A stretch of 62,046 bases of DNA from Hypsibius dujardini (lineage: Eukaryota > Tardigrada > Eutardigrada > Parachela > Hypsibiidae), in NCBI GenBank assembly GCA_001579985.1, contig LRSR01013345.1, positions 1-62,046 on the forward strand, given 5' to 3'. The position numbers and the translations under genes were made by a program. The notes beneath the pieces are model-generated. The model was not told the origin of the DNA. It did not search any database and saw only the letters and a list, made by a program, of their open reading frames with translations. Below, one piece after another: positions 29,674 through 41,641 of this stretch (the first letter of the stretch is position 1; each line of letters begins with the position of its first letter).

Positions 29674-32483
29674 TTGGAAAAAGCGCTGTCTTCTTGTTTA
29701 GGAGAATTACGGCTTTCAAATAGAGCATCTTTTGTAGTTTTGGATTGCCTTTTATCTATCAAAAACAAGACATTTGAAACTATCTCAACTTGGCTGGATA
29801 AAGCTACTGTACTTAATTTAGCTCAACATTCAGTATGTGATGAAAAAATCAAATCTTTTAGGGTGGCCAAACCCATTCCAATTCCTTACCCGAAATGTTT
29901 GCAAATCCTAAATATTTCAGATCAGCTCTCGGAAATAACCGGCAATCTTTCGCGATCTGCTACGGTTGTTCGACAAAAACTCAGCGACGTATACATACGG
30001 GACCAAAATTTATCCGACACTCTCTCACTTCTCACAAGCAACCATTCTCAATTGGATGGATCGGTAAAGCAAAAATTTGCTGATCTCGCTGATAACATTT
30101 CCCGGTCTGAATCAACGAGAAACACAAACCTGGCAAACGTGACGGAAATTGTTTGGGTTTGGCGAAACAATTTTCCCAAGCCGAATCGCGGTATCAGACG
30201 AAGTTCCACGACGTGTCCGGCAATTTCTCTTTGGGATACCAAAAGATGGAGACCTTGTCAAACAGTTTGTCCGGTCTCACACAAAACCTCACTCAATCGG
30301 ATTCCTTGACGCGACAAAGACTGACAGATATATCAGACACAATCTTTTGATCAGAGACGTCATGGAAGGGAAAGATAGCCATAGTGTCGGACACTCTATT
30401 GGGTCTAACGGGAAATGTCACACAAGCCACTGATCAGTTGACCTTACTGGAGTCTTCAGCAAGAAGGAAGTTTACCAATATTTCGGACGAGGAAAATGTG
30501 ATGGATATTTCTAAAGTGGAAACGCCAGACGAAAGCGATGTGAATGTTACAAGAAACCGTGGAGGATTTTTGGTACTTGCGAATGGACCGTCGCTCTTGA
30601 AATGATCTGGGAAAGATGTCTGTGAAACGAGAAAACTTTCAAACATTTCCCAAGAATGGAATTACGCAATTGCAGTGGATAGTGTTATCCATCGTCTCTA
30701 CTGGACACTTTGGAGAAAGGGAATTAGACGTTTCCGGTATGATGGCTCAGACAATCATCTGGTCGTCACTAGAGGTAAACCACATCATAACAAATGGCGT
30801 TATTTGGTGGCATTTTCTGAAAAGCGATGCTGATTATGACCTTGATTTTCATTTCTAGCGAAAATATATTACGGATTGGCCGTGGACTTGTGTCTGGAAA
30901 CATGTTTTGGGTTCAAGACAGCGTTATTCTTGTAGCAAAGATGAGTCACTTGGAGGCTGGACACAAAACTATCCTTTCAGATACAGGAATCAACTGGCGT
31001 ACACCGCTTGCCGTGCATCCTTCCCGCGGGTAAATTAATGAGAGAGACAATTGACCTTCAACTAAGTTATGTGATAATAGATGCAGTAAGACTTTTAATT
31101 AGCTTTCTGAGCGTTTACTAAAATATTTTGCTCATGGTATTAGGAGTTGTCATTCACTGATTGCTTTGGTAGTAAAAGATTGCGATTTATAATGCGTCAA
31201 AAGGTACAGTATCCTCCCGACTCAAGGGACAACTAAGCCTCACCCCCTCCCCCTGTCACATACCAATCCAAATATACGGTGCATGCGCGAGCAATGTTCA
31301 TAAACATCGGTGAAAATAATGTAATGCGATACATTTTAACATTTTAACATTTTAACTAACTGAGCCTTTCCCATTAAGTAAATACAAAGATAAAGAAAAA
31401 ACAGCAGTGCCGTTAAAGATTCATTGTAGTTTTGGAACCATCGCTCGATCATTTCGCTATTGTAATCCACAGAAACAGGGAAACGATGAAGAGTTTTTTG
31501 TGAATTTATTGCTGTCCTGTCCGAAAATGAGTTTACAATAACAAATTTAATGCCGCCATTCCAATCAGTAATATACATTTGCAGTTCAATTTACTGGTCA
31601 CACTTAGGCATAAAAATTGAGACTGCCTCCATGGATGGAAGAAATCGTCAAATCTTTGTCGTTGGAGTCAACGCCCATTCTCTGGCTTTGGATTACGAAG
31701 CAAACGACCTTTACTGGACAGACCACGGTAAGCTGACTTGGTTAAAGAAAGATGAACTGGTCTACAGCTGAATTTCCGTAGGTCTTTGTCATACACTTTA
31801 GCGTCTTTTGTTACGTTTAAATCTGGATTTGTCAATCCATCAGACCACAATGGACTAATGTAATATCCAGCCGTCATAGTTGGCGGTGACACTTGCACAC
31901 TCTCTGTCAAAATGAAGCGAAATATAATCCGCCACAATAGGAACAAATCGAATGTAGCAAAACATAATGTCATCTTATTATTGGTCTGATCATTTTCTGC
32001 AGATACTGGAAATATTGAATGTATTTCGGTGAATGGAGGAGGCGAACGAATTGTCTCCGCTCAAGGAAACGAGAGGAAAAGTTCTTACGGCATCTTATTG
32101 TCAGGAGAACGCGTTTACTGGACGTACTACCATCCAACGTAAGTTTACATTGCCAGCGAATATTGGTTGTCTTTCCTTAATCTGCGTTTTGTTGCAGTAA
32201 CATCGTCAAAAGTATCACCAAAAGTGGATTGATAAGGAAGCAACAATCCTTTCCAGCCGGACGGAGTGGAGGCTTAATAGGAATTCTTTTTGTACCAGAA
32301 CAGTGCCTCAAATGTGCGTTCAATTGAAACAATTCAAAAGTACTACCTCAATTCACATCATCGTGACATTTTCCTTATGCATGAGCGGTTTCCAATGGAG
32401 ATTGCCCTTTCATTTGTCTCCCTCTCCCGGGAAATAACAAGAAATGTGTCTGCCCTGATGGCAATTCATTCTGCACTTCATAA
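29674..32483 (+). pseudogene. Copy C: coiled-coil plus YWTD-propeller/EGF pseudogene
   Basis: The exon preceded by TATTTCAG (from 29921) encodes repeated coiled-coil units (LSEITGNLSRS, LADNISRSESTRNTNLANVT, LTQNLTQSDSLTRQRLTDIS) with frame changes near 30150 and 30350. The frame from 30384 then runs without an intron into the first propeller blade (GGFLVLANGPSLLK), interrupted by TGA at 30603-30605, and ends at the donor after 30775. Exon 3 (about 30858-31030) is frameshifted. Exons 4 (31585-31727), 5 (32003-32138) and 6 (32198-32313) are open. The last exon has lost its acceptor and first codons. This copy shows that the coiled coil and the propeller were parts of one gene. Confidence 0.75.
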
Positions 32484-33049
32484 CATCTTTCGCAGTTTCT
32501 TCCCAATTTATTGGACAAACTTCCGTCGCAGATTTCTTTGCCTTTGTTTGGTTGTTTTGTCAATCTAAAATTTTAATCGAAACGGAACTGAAAATCTTCG
32601 GCGTACTCTACATTTGATTATATTTCTAAGAGTGTCGATCCACAGGATCGGTTTTCAATTAATATTCGTTGAATAATGAAATAACTGATTTATTTATTTG
32701 AGAAATAATACGAGCAACGAAATTTGTCAGTCAATTTCGGGCAAAACTCATAAATAAAGAAAACAACTAAATTATTTTTCTTGCATCCTGCATCTTTTCA
32801 CAGTTCAAAATTTTAATCGGATTCGAACTGGAATTCTTCGGCATACTTTACATTTGATTATATTTCTAGAAGTATTGACCCACAGGTTCGTTTTTCAATC
32901 ATTCATTGAATAATGAAATAACTGAATTGAACGGGTGAGTGACTAGATTTAGTTGAGAAATAAAACGAACAACGAAATTTTTCAGTCAATTTTAGCCAAA
33001 AGTTTTAGCGAATTAAGAAAGTGATTTCGTTCCATAATTTTTGTTTTTA

Positions 33050-33195
33050 TCATCTTTGATCCAAAATCATCGTCCCGGAAGTAATTCCACACGTGTCAAA
33101 CCAGATACAAGTACCAATGAACAGCATGAATAAATGAAACCACGATCGACAAAGACAAAACGACAACTGCCGCTAAAGGTTGTTTGCCTCTCACA
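33050..33195 (-). pseudogene. Membrane-protein gene fragment 2
   Basis: A short minus-strand relic with SCCSLVLVSGLTRVELLPG, homologous to the apolar exon at 14932-15234. The rest of the gene is not recognisable. It lies at the same place relative to copy C as fragment 1 does to copy A. Confidence 0.5.
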
Positions 33196-35355
33196 ATTCC
33201 ATTTGATTTGATTTACTTTAATGAAATTTGAAAATATTTTTTCAGACTTCAAAATAAACTAATCTTTTAACTAATTAGATTAAATTAAATTATTTTTTTT
33301 GTCTTTAGCTTGACATTGCAAAAATGTAAATAAGTTTAAGGATATTTATACTTTCAAAAGTAAATAAACATTTTAATTTAGTTGAATTGAACTGACTTAA
33401 ATTAAATAACCTTAAAAAATTTCTAGACGTAGAAAACTGGCGTGGTAAAAAGAAATAGAATTAAGTCACTAAATTTAATACACGAAAAACAGAATTAAAA
33501 ATGTGAAACTGAACAGTAAAATTTAATAATCTCGGTCATCTGAGGCATAATGCTCTGATTTATAAATGATGAGAACGGAAATGTGTTCGAGAAGAAATTC
33601 TCAATACCAATTCAAAGGATCAGAAAAACTGAAGCTTTTACAAGTTTGGAGATGAATACTTTTATCCAGTTACTCAGTAACATTGAGAATAGCTTAAAAA
33701 TACTACTAAAGTTATTAGTATTACCAAAACATTTTAGCGAAATGTTTTGCATATATACTTTTTGGTGAGGAAATATATACTATAGTATATAAAATAATTA
33801 ATTCTATTTTCTCAGATCAATCAAACGAAATTTACTCGGCAGGCCACAGTAAGCTGATTTAGTTAAAGAAACAAGTCTCCATCCAAATGCTTGTTTAGGG
33901 TCTGTACAGGTCGGAACGAGGACCTCTCATGGGAGTGCCAGGGGGTGGGCAAAGAGGCGATTATTGCTCGTGATTATTTCGAAATTTGTCGGGATGTGCG
34001 GCTCTGATACCCACGAGCCTCTGGGATGTCAAAGCACTTTCCAAAACTTCATTTTTTCCACCAAATTCGATGCTTTTTAAGGACTGCCATAAGCTTTCTA
34101 TTAATTACCGAAAATGGGAGGTTAAAAAAGGTTCTGTTGGATAGTGCAAAAAAAAATTCAAGCCCGTCAAAAAATCGAAATTTGCCTCATTTATAACCGA
34201 AGAGAATGAAATATTCCAGTGTCTTTTCAAGTTTGAATTTCTGCAAATTACAATGGTGAGATAGTTATCATAGATGTAATGAATACGCCTAAGTGGACAC
34301 GAGTTCAGAGAATAATTAAGTAATTTGTCGATCATTACGACGTGGCTTACTTTGAGTACGAGGAGTCTGCCCTAATCCTGGCTACCCTGTTTTTTGGCCT
34401 AGTTCTGGCCACCCTAATTTAGTGAGGGCAACAGGTGGCGCTCCAATCGCCCAGGTTTTTAAAGTGCCACGGAGATTAGGGGATCGAATCTCGAATATCA
34501 CGTTTTTTACTTTTGGACGTATCTTTATTTTCGACCATTTTGGCAGCGCAGCGAAAGCTTGACCCTTGAAGAATCCAATTTCTTCACAGAAAACCGGTTT
34601 TTGAGCCGGCAAAGTTTTCCTGGGCTTGGCTTGCGGTTGTTTTAGTTTCGGCAATTTCTTTTTCGCTCGCGCTGCATCCACCTCAGCTAGAGGTGCTCTT
34701 CCAAAAACGACATTGCTAAAAAAATTTAAATTCGAAATGGCAAAAATAGTAAGGATTGCGAGCAAAATTCTGAATTTGCGGAGCAAATCAACAAACGTCC
34801 TTATAGATTTGTTTACATTAGTTTGGCACCTATAAATTTTCTCGATTGCTTGATTAGCATGGCGAGGCCATACAGGGGAATGCTCCAGCGCCCTCTTCTA
34901 GTCTGGTGTGAAATCGTCAGTCGGATTTCTGTCTAATTCCCTATTTCTTCCAACATGTTTTGCTCTGAAAGTGCACATCCAAACAATTTGAACCCGGCAT
35001 CAAATTTTCCCGGTGTTGAAGGCCTTCATAGCAACGTTGATAGTCTCATTAAAATCGTAATAGTGAACTAGATAATCCACTTGCAAAGTGGTCAAGATTA
35101 GGCCTGACCCCCCGTACTTTGAATTCAACACTCGATCCCAACAGGGTGTAGTCAGATTGCAGAAATGACTCCATATCGGTAAATGACGCTACGGCAGTAG
35201 TGACAGTCAGGAACAATGGGAGAAACGAACCAATCGCGAGTAGTATACTTGTTGATCAGAGAAAAAATACGGAGTACAGTAAAAATATTGAATTTTTGCG
35301 AATGTGGCGGAAACTTATGCCATCTGGAAACCAAAATATATTAGAGAAGAACAAC
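33196..35355. other. AT-rich intergenic region with repeat fragments
   Basis: Holds a MITE family 1 fragment (about 33890-34140, TTTAGGGTCTGTACAGGTCGG-like left end) and a minus-strand open frame at 34382-34786. That frame starts MLRKFRILLAILTIFAISNL, looks like a signal peptide followed by a Lys/Pro-rich chain, and has no recognised domain. I do not regard it as a supported gene. Nothing else was identified. Confidence 0.4.
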
Positions 35356-35359
35356 GTAG

Positions 35360-35560
35360 GTTCTGTCTGTCTGTCTGTCTGTTTGCCTCTTAGACTGTTC
35401 ATATATCTGTCTGTCTGTATGGGGATGTGTTTCTGTTTGTCTGTCTGTTTGTCCGTCTGCCTGTCTGCCTGTTTGTCTGTTTGCTTGCGTTTCTGTCTGC
35501 GAGTTTGAATTATCTGCCTGCCTGCCTGCCTGCCTGTCTCCCTGCGTCCGTGTATGTCTC
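35360..35560. repeat. (CTGT)n/(CTGC)n microsatellite
   Basis: About 200 bases of TCTG and TGCC units with interruptions. Same motif and orientation as the arrays at 11.7, 59.1 and 61.4 kb. Confidence 0.9.
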
Positions 35561-37970
35561 AAGACATTTTCGAACGGAGGTTGAATAAAAAGCTTTAGAA
35601 CAACAACTGCAACCTTGTCCAATCGTTGTGGCAATAAGCCGAAAGCTGTCTCCCACAATCGGAAAATGATTCCCCCGACGGTCAGTCTGACTTCAAGGGC
35701 CAGCAGTGCTGCCGCGGTAACGAGTACGGCATAAATAGCAAAAATTGCAGCCAAACCAGCCGACGTCTGCGCGCTAGCAACTAGTTGAAAAGATACGCAA
35801 AAAATGCGCCACCATTGACAGCTGCCAAATCGTTTTGGTCAACCACAAAGACGTTATCGTATTTTCCAGTTACTGAATCTACAAGGTGAACGACGTCCGT
35901 CCTATCCTTACGCATGAAGAAATTCCCAAGACCAACCGAAAACGAGATGTTTACATCTAAAAATGTAGCAAACAAGCCGTGAAAACCCAGTCCAGCATCC
36001 CAGTTATACTAAACAATAATCAGATTCCACCTGAAAGTGTACGGAAAATCACTTAAGGGAACTCCCCGTATACCGGCATCTGAAAATGCGTTTTACCAGT
36101 TTGGCACCACAAGTACTTTGAATATTTATCTTTGCCATAATCAAGTCGTAATAAGAAAAACACATTTAAAAAAGTAAGAAAAACGACTGGGTAGATTGGG
36201 CTCCTAGGGCTGTAAAAACGGACCCCATTGCATGACTTTGTCTCGCCCCCTCAATTGCTGTATCAACAACAATGCAATTTCTTCTCGCTCTGTAATACGT
36301 GAAGGTGAGCGCTTTTATTATAAATATTCGATTCTCTTCTATTTTGTGCACTCTGTTTTGGAAAACATGGACGCCTTATTCGATCAACACGAGTAAGGTA
36401 TTATTCATGACAATGTGAAAACACAAACACAAACAACCCAGAATTGCTAGAAGGCCGCAGCGATAAAACATTTCCGAGACTATATGTGTCAGGATCAATA
36501 GGAATGCAAAGCGCTGATAACAGGGAAAGCGCCTAAATGCCATGTTTACACCACGAGAGGTTATGGTTCTACGCAGTTCTCCATTATTTCCCCCACTAGG
36601 TTCTACGCCTTCTAGTCGCTTTATTAGTCATTTTCTCTCGCATGTTCAAGCAACATTTCAAGTCTAAATTAACTGCACTGCATTGGACTGCATTGGAACT
36701 GCATTGGAAACTTGGCTGAACGCTTACAAACACTTGTGTCTAATGTTGTGGTAATCAAACTGTTTTTTTGTCGTGCACCCCTATTTAAGGATGCGAATCT
36801 TTTTCAAATCTTACCGTCTAATTTTAAGTTGATTTTTTGCAATAGAGTTTTTATCATCTTCGATCGTGTAAAAAAGTTAATTATCAAAAACACCTGCAAA
36901 TATTGCTTGGGGGAAATGTTTTGGGCAAATTTCGGACTCTTCGGCACCCCTTCCCCCAACTTCTGTAGCGTGTTTTTTTCAAATTGATTTTTTCAGACGA
37001 TAGGTGTGCCATTTTTTTATATTATACGGTTATGAAATGAGGAATTTTTGTAAGAGGTAGAGAGAACATGACAATTAGGCTAAGGATCCAAAATGCTGTT
37101 TTTCATGCGGCGAATTCCCCTTAATGACACTAGTACCGCACAATTAGAATCAACGGTTCCGCCGTTGCAAGTGCATGATTTTTTTCGTTTACTCAAAACG
37201 CAGACGGTGACAGATTAAGCCCATTACATCCCTCAGAAATTTATTTTAATCAGCTTCCTTTGTAGGAGCGAAAAAGGCACTAATTAGGTATTGAATATGA
37301 ATATTTGATATAAACCTCGAAACTTGTTCTGATAATCTTGTCGGGCTAAAATCTCTGTTGGTTCTCAAAATGAATCGATTGGCTCTGTTAACCTGGAAAT
37401 TAAAATTGCTTAAATCAAACTTTTGAATGTAAACTAAATTAAAAATTAATTTTAATCGGGCAAAATTTGATTTTAAATCAGAATTAGAATCCTTGAACCC
37501 AAACTGAATTTGAATTAAATTTAAAACTTATCTAAAATTTTCTAGTTCGTTAATATAAATGATTTAAATTAAATCTGATTTATGGTCAGTGAGAACACAT
37601 TTTTTTTCCAGCCGAACAAATTATCACGATATCTCTCCTACGTCCATTGCATACACCGTAAAGTGCCCTGATATAAGAAGTAAAGTACTCAATTGTTCGA
37701 CAGCGACCTAAAGCTTTGTCGGTTTCATAATGGCTATATATATTGCATAATTCAATCACAGATTCAATCGCAGTTTTAATAATGCCATCTCGCTTCAATA
37801 CAACATTATACGTAGTCCAGATTTTATACGCATGCTTTGTACCTACATTTTTTTAGGTATTTTGTTTTACCTTTTAAAAATAATACGTTTTTAAGTTTTA
37901 AGTTTCCAGTTTTTCAAGTGTTACAACTTTGAGGTACAAGTTTTTTTTTCATAGAAAAACAAAATACTGC
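35561..37970. other. Intergenic region, no supported gene
   Basis: Several short minus-strand frames (35341-35754, 35781-35975 and 37586-37798) have some hydrophobic or Cys content but no domain, start context or splice evidence. A small GCATTGGA repeat lies near 36680. Nothing further can be supported. Confidence 0.4.
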
Positions 37971-37974
37971 AATA

Positions 37975-38223
37975 ATGATGCTCAAGTTGGTCCTCATCGT
38001 AGCCGTCTTGCGTGGTTCGATTGCGGTCAGTTCCCGCGAGACGGTGGCGCATCGGGGAGCCGAACTTGGTATGTTCGACTTTAACTGCGACTTCCATGGA
38101 CACAACATTGGATTTCTGGAGACCTCCGGCAAGGACCGCGCACGTGTTTGCAGAAATGATCGAAGCTGCACGTACTTTACCCATCACGGCAGTACTTGCA
38201 ATCTCAAGCGGAGCAACAGATGA
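37975..38223 (+). CDS. Small secreted PAN/apple-like peptide
   Basis: An 82-residue intact frame. The first 20 residues (MMLKLVLIVAVLRGSIAVSS) form a signal peptide. The mature part has the PAN/apple pattern: CDFHGHNIGFLETSGKD, then VCRNDRSCTYFTHHGSTCNL, that is C-x-F-x-G-x-(D/N)-I, followed by C-x5-C-x-x-F-T and C-x-L-K. PAN domains bind proteins or carbohydrates and occur in secreted adhesion or defence proteins. A single-domain protein of this size is unusual but the frame is clean. Two adjacent ATGs (37975, 37978) could serve as start. The astacin-like gene begins 1.4 kb downstream on the same strand. Confidence 0.6.
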   Translation: MMLKLVLIVAVLRGSIAVSSRETVAHRGAELGMFDFNCDFHGHNIGFLETSGKDRARVCRNDRSCTYFTHHGSTCNLKRSNR

Positions 38224-39618
38224 CTTCGCGAGATTGCTCATGACGGAGCGGTTTGCGGTTCTTCCCCGATTGCACCAATCAAAAAATATTCGTTAAGATA
38301 AAGGCTTGATAGGTTCTTTGTATTTTTTAATGGGTTTCAATTTAGTACTGCAATTGAATGTGAAAACGCTAGAAGTTTCAATATTTTTATCGATTCTTAA
38401 TTGGGCGATTTTTTCCCGCTTGATTTTTTTTAATTTGTGCAAAATTAGTGATATTTATAAAATGTATTTCATCTGCAAACTCTAACAACTTGACAGAATT
38501 GCAAAATCCGAAAAACAATAGAGTATTCCATTTTCGTCGTTTTCACTGTAAAAACATCGATTTTCAGAAAAGGTGTAATTTTCAAAATCTTACTTTATTC
38601 CGCTCCAAATTTAATTTGAACTCGATTGACATCAGCGGCCTCTTTTTGTGATGTCAGGGGGCGGAGTAATAATTTACTTTCGGACACTCACTCCGAAGTT
38701 GCCCGTCTATATTAGAACTGTCCCACAGCTCCGGTCTTGACATCCAAAAAAGATTTTGGGAAGAAAAAGTAATTGCCCTGCTCATGGTTATGTGACGTTC
38801 GTGTTTGTTGTTGTGATTTGCCGGTCAAAATATTAAGGTCGATTCTCATGTGCCACATATTGCTCACATGTACTCGTACTGTAATTCCCATGCTGTAGTT
38901 CTCGTTCTTGTCTTGTGAGAAAGATGTTTCAGTGTCAAGTGAAAAATGCGCTTGTTTAGATTGTTGTCATGTTCGAACGATAAGGATGAGTCTTGAAGCT
39001 CGGTTCGAGACTCGACTTCTCGTTCGTTTTCTGGCTTCTCATTCAGTTTTACTTTCCATCGGCTTGCTATCTCGGCTTCTCTCAATTGTTGTGCAAGTAA
39101 TAATTCCGGAAAGGAGTACTCGTAGTTATTGTGTATCGTAAGGTCAACAGGACTTCCGGGTTCTCGAAGGGAGAACAGGTCGTCACAGTTATGAATTAAA
39201 TAAGAAAAATGTTCTAATTCGGAGGGGTAGTTGTTCCAGCGCCCCCCCCCCCCCTTCGCCGCTCACCTTCAAATACTTCAGCTGACTGAAGGGATATTTC
39301 GGCTCTTTAAATTATTTTTATCAGGGTCAAACTATTTTATTCCGTAATTAAAATTTTAAAAAATTTGAATCTCTGTTGATGGTTCCCTTGGTCAAACCGG
39401 CAAGCAGTTAAACGGCCGTCGAAAATTCTACAGCCCATTCCGAAAATAAATTAACTGCAGTGCTTGCATATGATTCCTAATGCAATGTTGAGTCAATGAA
39501 GGTAGCAAGTTGAAACAAGAAAATACTAAGGTACATGAAGGTAGCAAGGTACAATTCGAAACGCTTCGAATGCAGGGCAATTCGAAACGCTTTTTGTCTA
39601 ATATTGTGCTATTTACAG
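38224..39618. other. Intergenic or unrecognised 5' part of the astacin-like gene
   Basis: AT-rich, with a relative of the 16386-16502 inverted-repeat element near 38.58-38.77 kb and a run of C near 39240. The signal peptide, propeptide and first half of the astacin catalytic domain should lie here but could not be found. Confidence 0.4.
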
Positions 39619-40845
39619 GTTGTTGGACAAAGGGTACGATTCAGCATGAGTTGATGCACGCCTTAGGTAAAGAAAGTGCACGCAGTAAAAAATCCACACT
39701 TATCTCGCTATGCTTACATGTTACATGGTTTTGGTTTGTCTAGGGTTTTTTCATGAACACTCCAGAACCGATCGTGATGAATACGTTGAGATTGTTTCAG
39801 CCAATATCCAACGAGGTAAATTTCAAGCGATGAAACAGTGGCGATTTATTTAGTGATTTGATGGCAAGATTCGGACACGGTGAATGTTTCTTAAACTAGT
39901 TGTTTTCGGGGGAGGGCACTTGGACATGGGGGGGGGCATTTTGAGCGTCAAACCTCCCTCTTTTGAACTAAAAATTTATTAAAGAACTAAGCCCTGCTCC
40001 CGTTTCAGGGGGGGGGGGCAACACTATTTGTGTCAAGAGATCCCCAACGGAGTTAAAATTTTAACAATTTTGAGTTAATTTTTATACCTATTGACTCGAT
40101 TAGGCGAAGAAAAACATTTTCGTTCGTGGGACAACAAGACAGTACTTACCTTCGGATTACCCTATGATTTCGACTCGATCCTACACTACCCCAGCCATAT
40201 ATTTGCAAAGAGACATCCCGTGTATGGGGTTGCTGTTGGACCCACCATAAAACTCCGCCCAAAGTACGAAGGCAAGAAATTTGGATTGCAATTGGGTTTA
40301 AGCAGCATTGATATACAAAAGATCAATCTGATGTACAATGCAAACAAGCACAACTTGAGTCGGCAAATAGTCTCAAAGTCGATGAGGCACTTTGGTCACC
40401 AGAAGGTAACGTGAAACTCTCAATGGAATCAGACGGCAATTTGGTTCTGTACCGGCATTGTGACAGTCGTGCCATTTGGTCCACCAACATGCGTTATGAA
40501 GATCAAACGTTTACTCCCACATCTATCAAAATGCAAGCTGATGGGAATCTAGCCATGTACCATCCACGAGCTCGTTATTTTGTCTGGAGCACTGATACCA
40601 GAAATTCCCAATTTTCGGGGGCTGGCTTGAAAGTTCTTGACGAGGGATACTTCTGTCTGTACAAAAACAACGAATGCTTGTGGACATCGGGAGGTGTAAA
40701 TTTGTGTACTTTAGCTTCAGCACCACATTTCCAAGGAGCCAAAGGTGAGGTCACAAAGCTAAATTTACCGGATGACGTTTCGGGAGAAGAAAAGCGAAGG
40801 GCATGTCACCGAAATCTAAAATTAAACGGTTTACCAGAAAATTAA
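39619..40845 (+). pseudogene. Astacin metalloprotease fragment joined to a bulb-type (B-lectin) domain
   Basis: Exon a (39619-39666) and exon b (39744-39815) give the complete astacin zinc signature (QHELMHALG then FFHEHSRTDRDEYVEI). Exon c starts at 40104 and holds the Met-turn region, here SILHYPSHIFA with Leu instead of the usual Met, and the late motif LSSIDIQKINLMYN. Around 40345 the frame changes by one base and a bulb-type mannose-lectin domain follows (ANSLKVDEALWSPEGNVKLS, then SDGNLVLYRH and ADGNLAMYHP) to 40845. Astacins cleave extracellular proteins, and B-lectin domains bind mannose-type sugars. The N-terminal half of the protease is not seen. The frame change may be an inactivating indel or an assembly error. 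A protease-lectin fusion is unusual. Confidence 0.65.
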
Positions 40846-41168
40846 ATCAGCATCATCAGGCGATTGAAATCAGTTAGTTAACAGTCAAACGTTGTGAAGA
40901 ACCAGACATTTTTTCATACAAAAAACCCTTCTGTGATTCAATTGATATAACTTATTTTTTTTGAATCAGTAGCAAACCAAACGCACTTATCCTCAGAAAT
41001 TCACTATTTTTGAAAACAGCACATTTATATGAGCCAAGTAATAAAAATGTTATAATATTAACTCGGGTACAGCAATAACACAATCAATTTGCCTTCACTT
41101 GCAATGCACACGTCCGTTGCACTTCGACTTTTTGATCGGCAGTTATACTTCAAAACAGTGGATCACTG

Positions 41169-41537
41169 TTGCGAAGTCAATCTTTTGCTTCCGCCGGTGG
41201 AACGTGCAATATTACGCTTCAGCAGAATGGTGATATCATCACCCGACACACTTGCGACGATAGGGAAATGTGGAATGTAAAAGACGGCATTGGACGAGCT
41301 CACAATCTCGGATACCAGAAACATGGAAGCATCGACAAATTGGAAATGCACGAGGATGGAAATCTTCAAATTCATCTGATGAATGGCGAGAGGAAGGCTC
41401 TTCACAGCTCGGTCGTCGACGGACGGGGTGCGGATTTGAGGCTGAGTGACGACTGTCAGTTATGCATCTCAAAGGACGGCTCCTGTCGCTGGAGATCATA
41501 TTTGTTATCTTATATGCCTCTGAAATGCTCTTTTTGA
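41169..41537 (+). CDS. Second lectin-like exon upstream of copy D
   Basis: An open frame (FASAGGTCNITLQQNGDIIT, then MWNVKDGIG, LEMHEDGNLQIHLMNG and LRLSDDCQLCISKDGSCRW) with three QxxGxL/DGNLQI-type strands, as in a degenerate bulb-type lectin, and four or more Cys. It ends in TGA at 41535-41537. One base later there is a donor GTGAGC at the position where exon 1 of copies B and E is spliced to the propeller (phase 1). The exon may therefore once have been joined to copy D. It probably belongs with the astacin/lectin gene just upstream. No start codon with good context is evident. Confidence 0.5.
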   Translation: MRSQSFASAGGTCNITLQQNGDIITRHTCDDREMWNVKDGIGRAHNLGYQKHGSIDKLEMHEDGNLQIHLMNGERKALHSSVVDGRGADLRLSDDCQLCISKDGSCRWRSYLLSYMPLKCSF

Positions 41538-41641
41538 GGTGAGCTTGAAGGTGAGCACAACAATGATTTTATCTAAAAGAAAGTATGCGGCAAAAATATT
41601 GTTCCTGGCCTGCAGTGTCTATTATGGTCGCCTGTTTTCAG

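Noticed and set aside
34382-34786. Minus-strand 134-residue frame with signal-like start
   Set aside because: No domain, no neighbouring exon, and it sits among transposon fragments. Noted but not called a gene.
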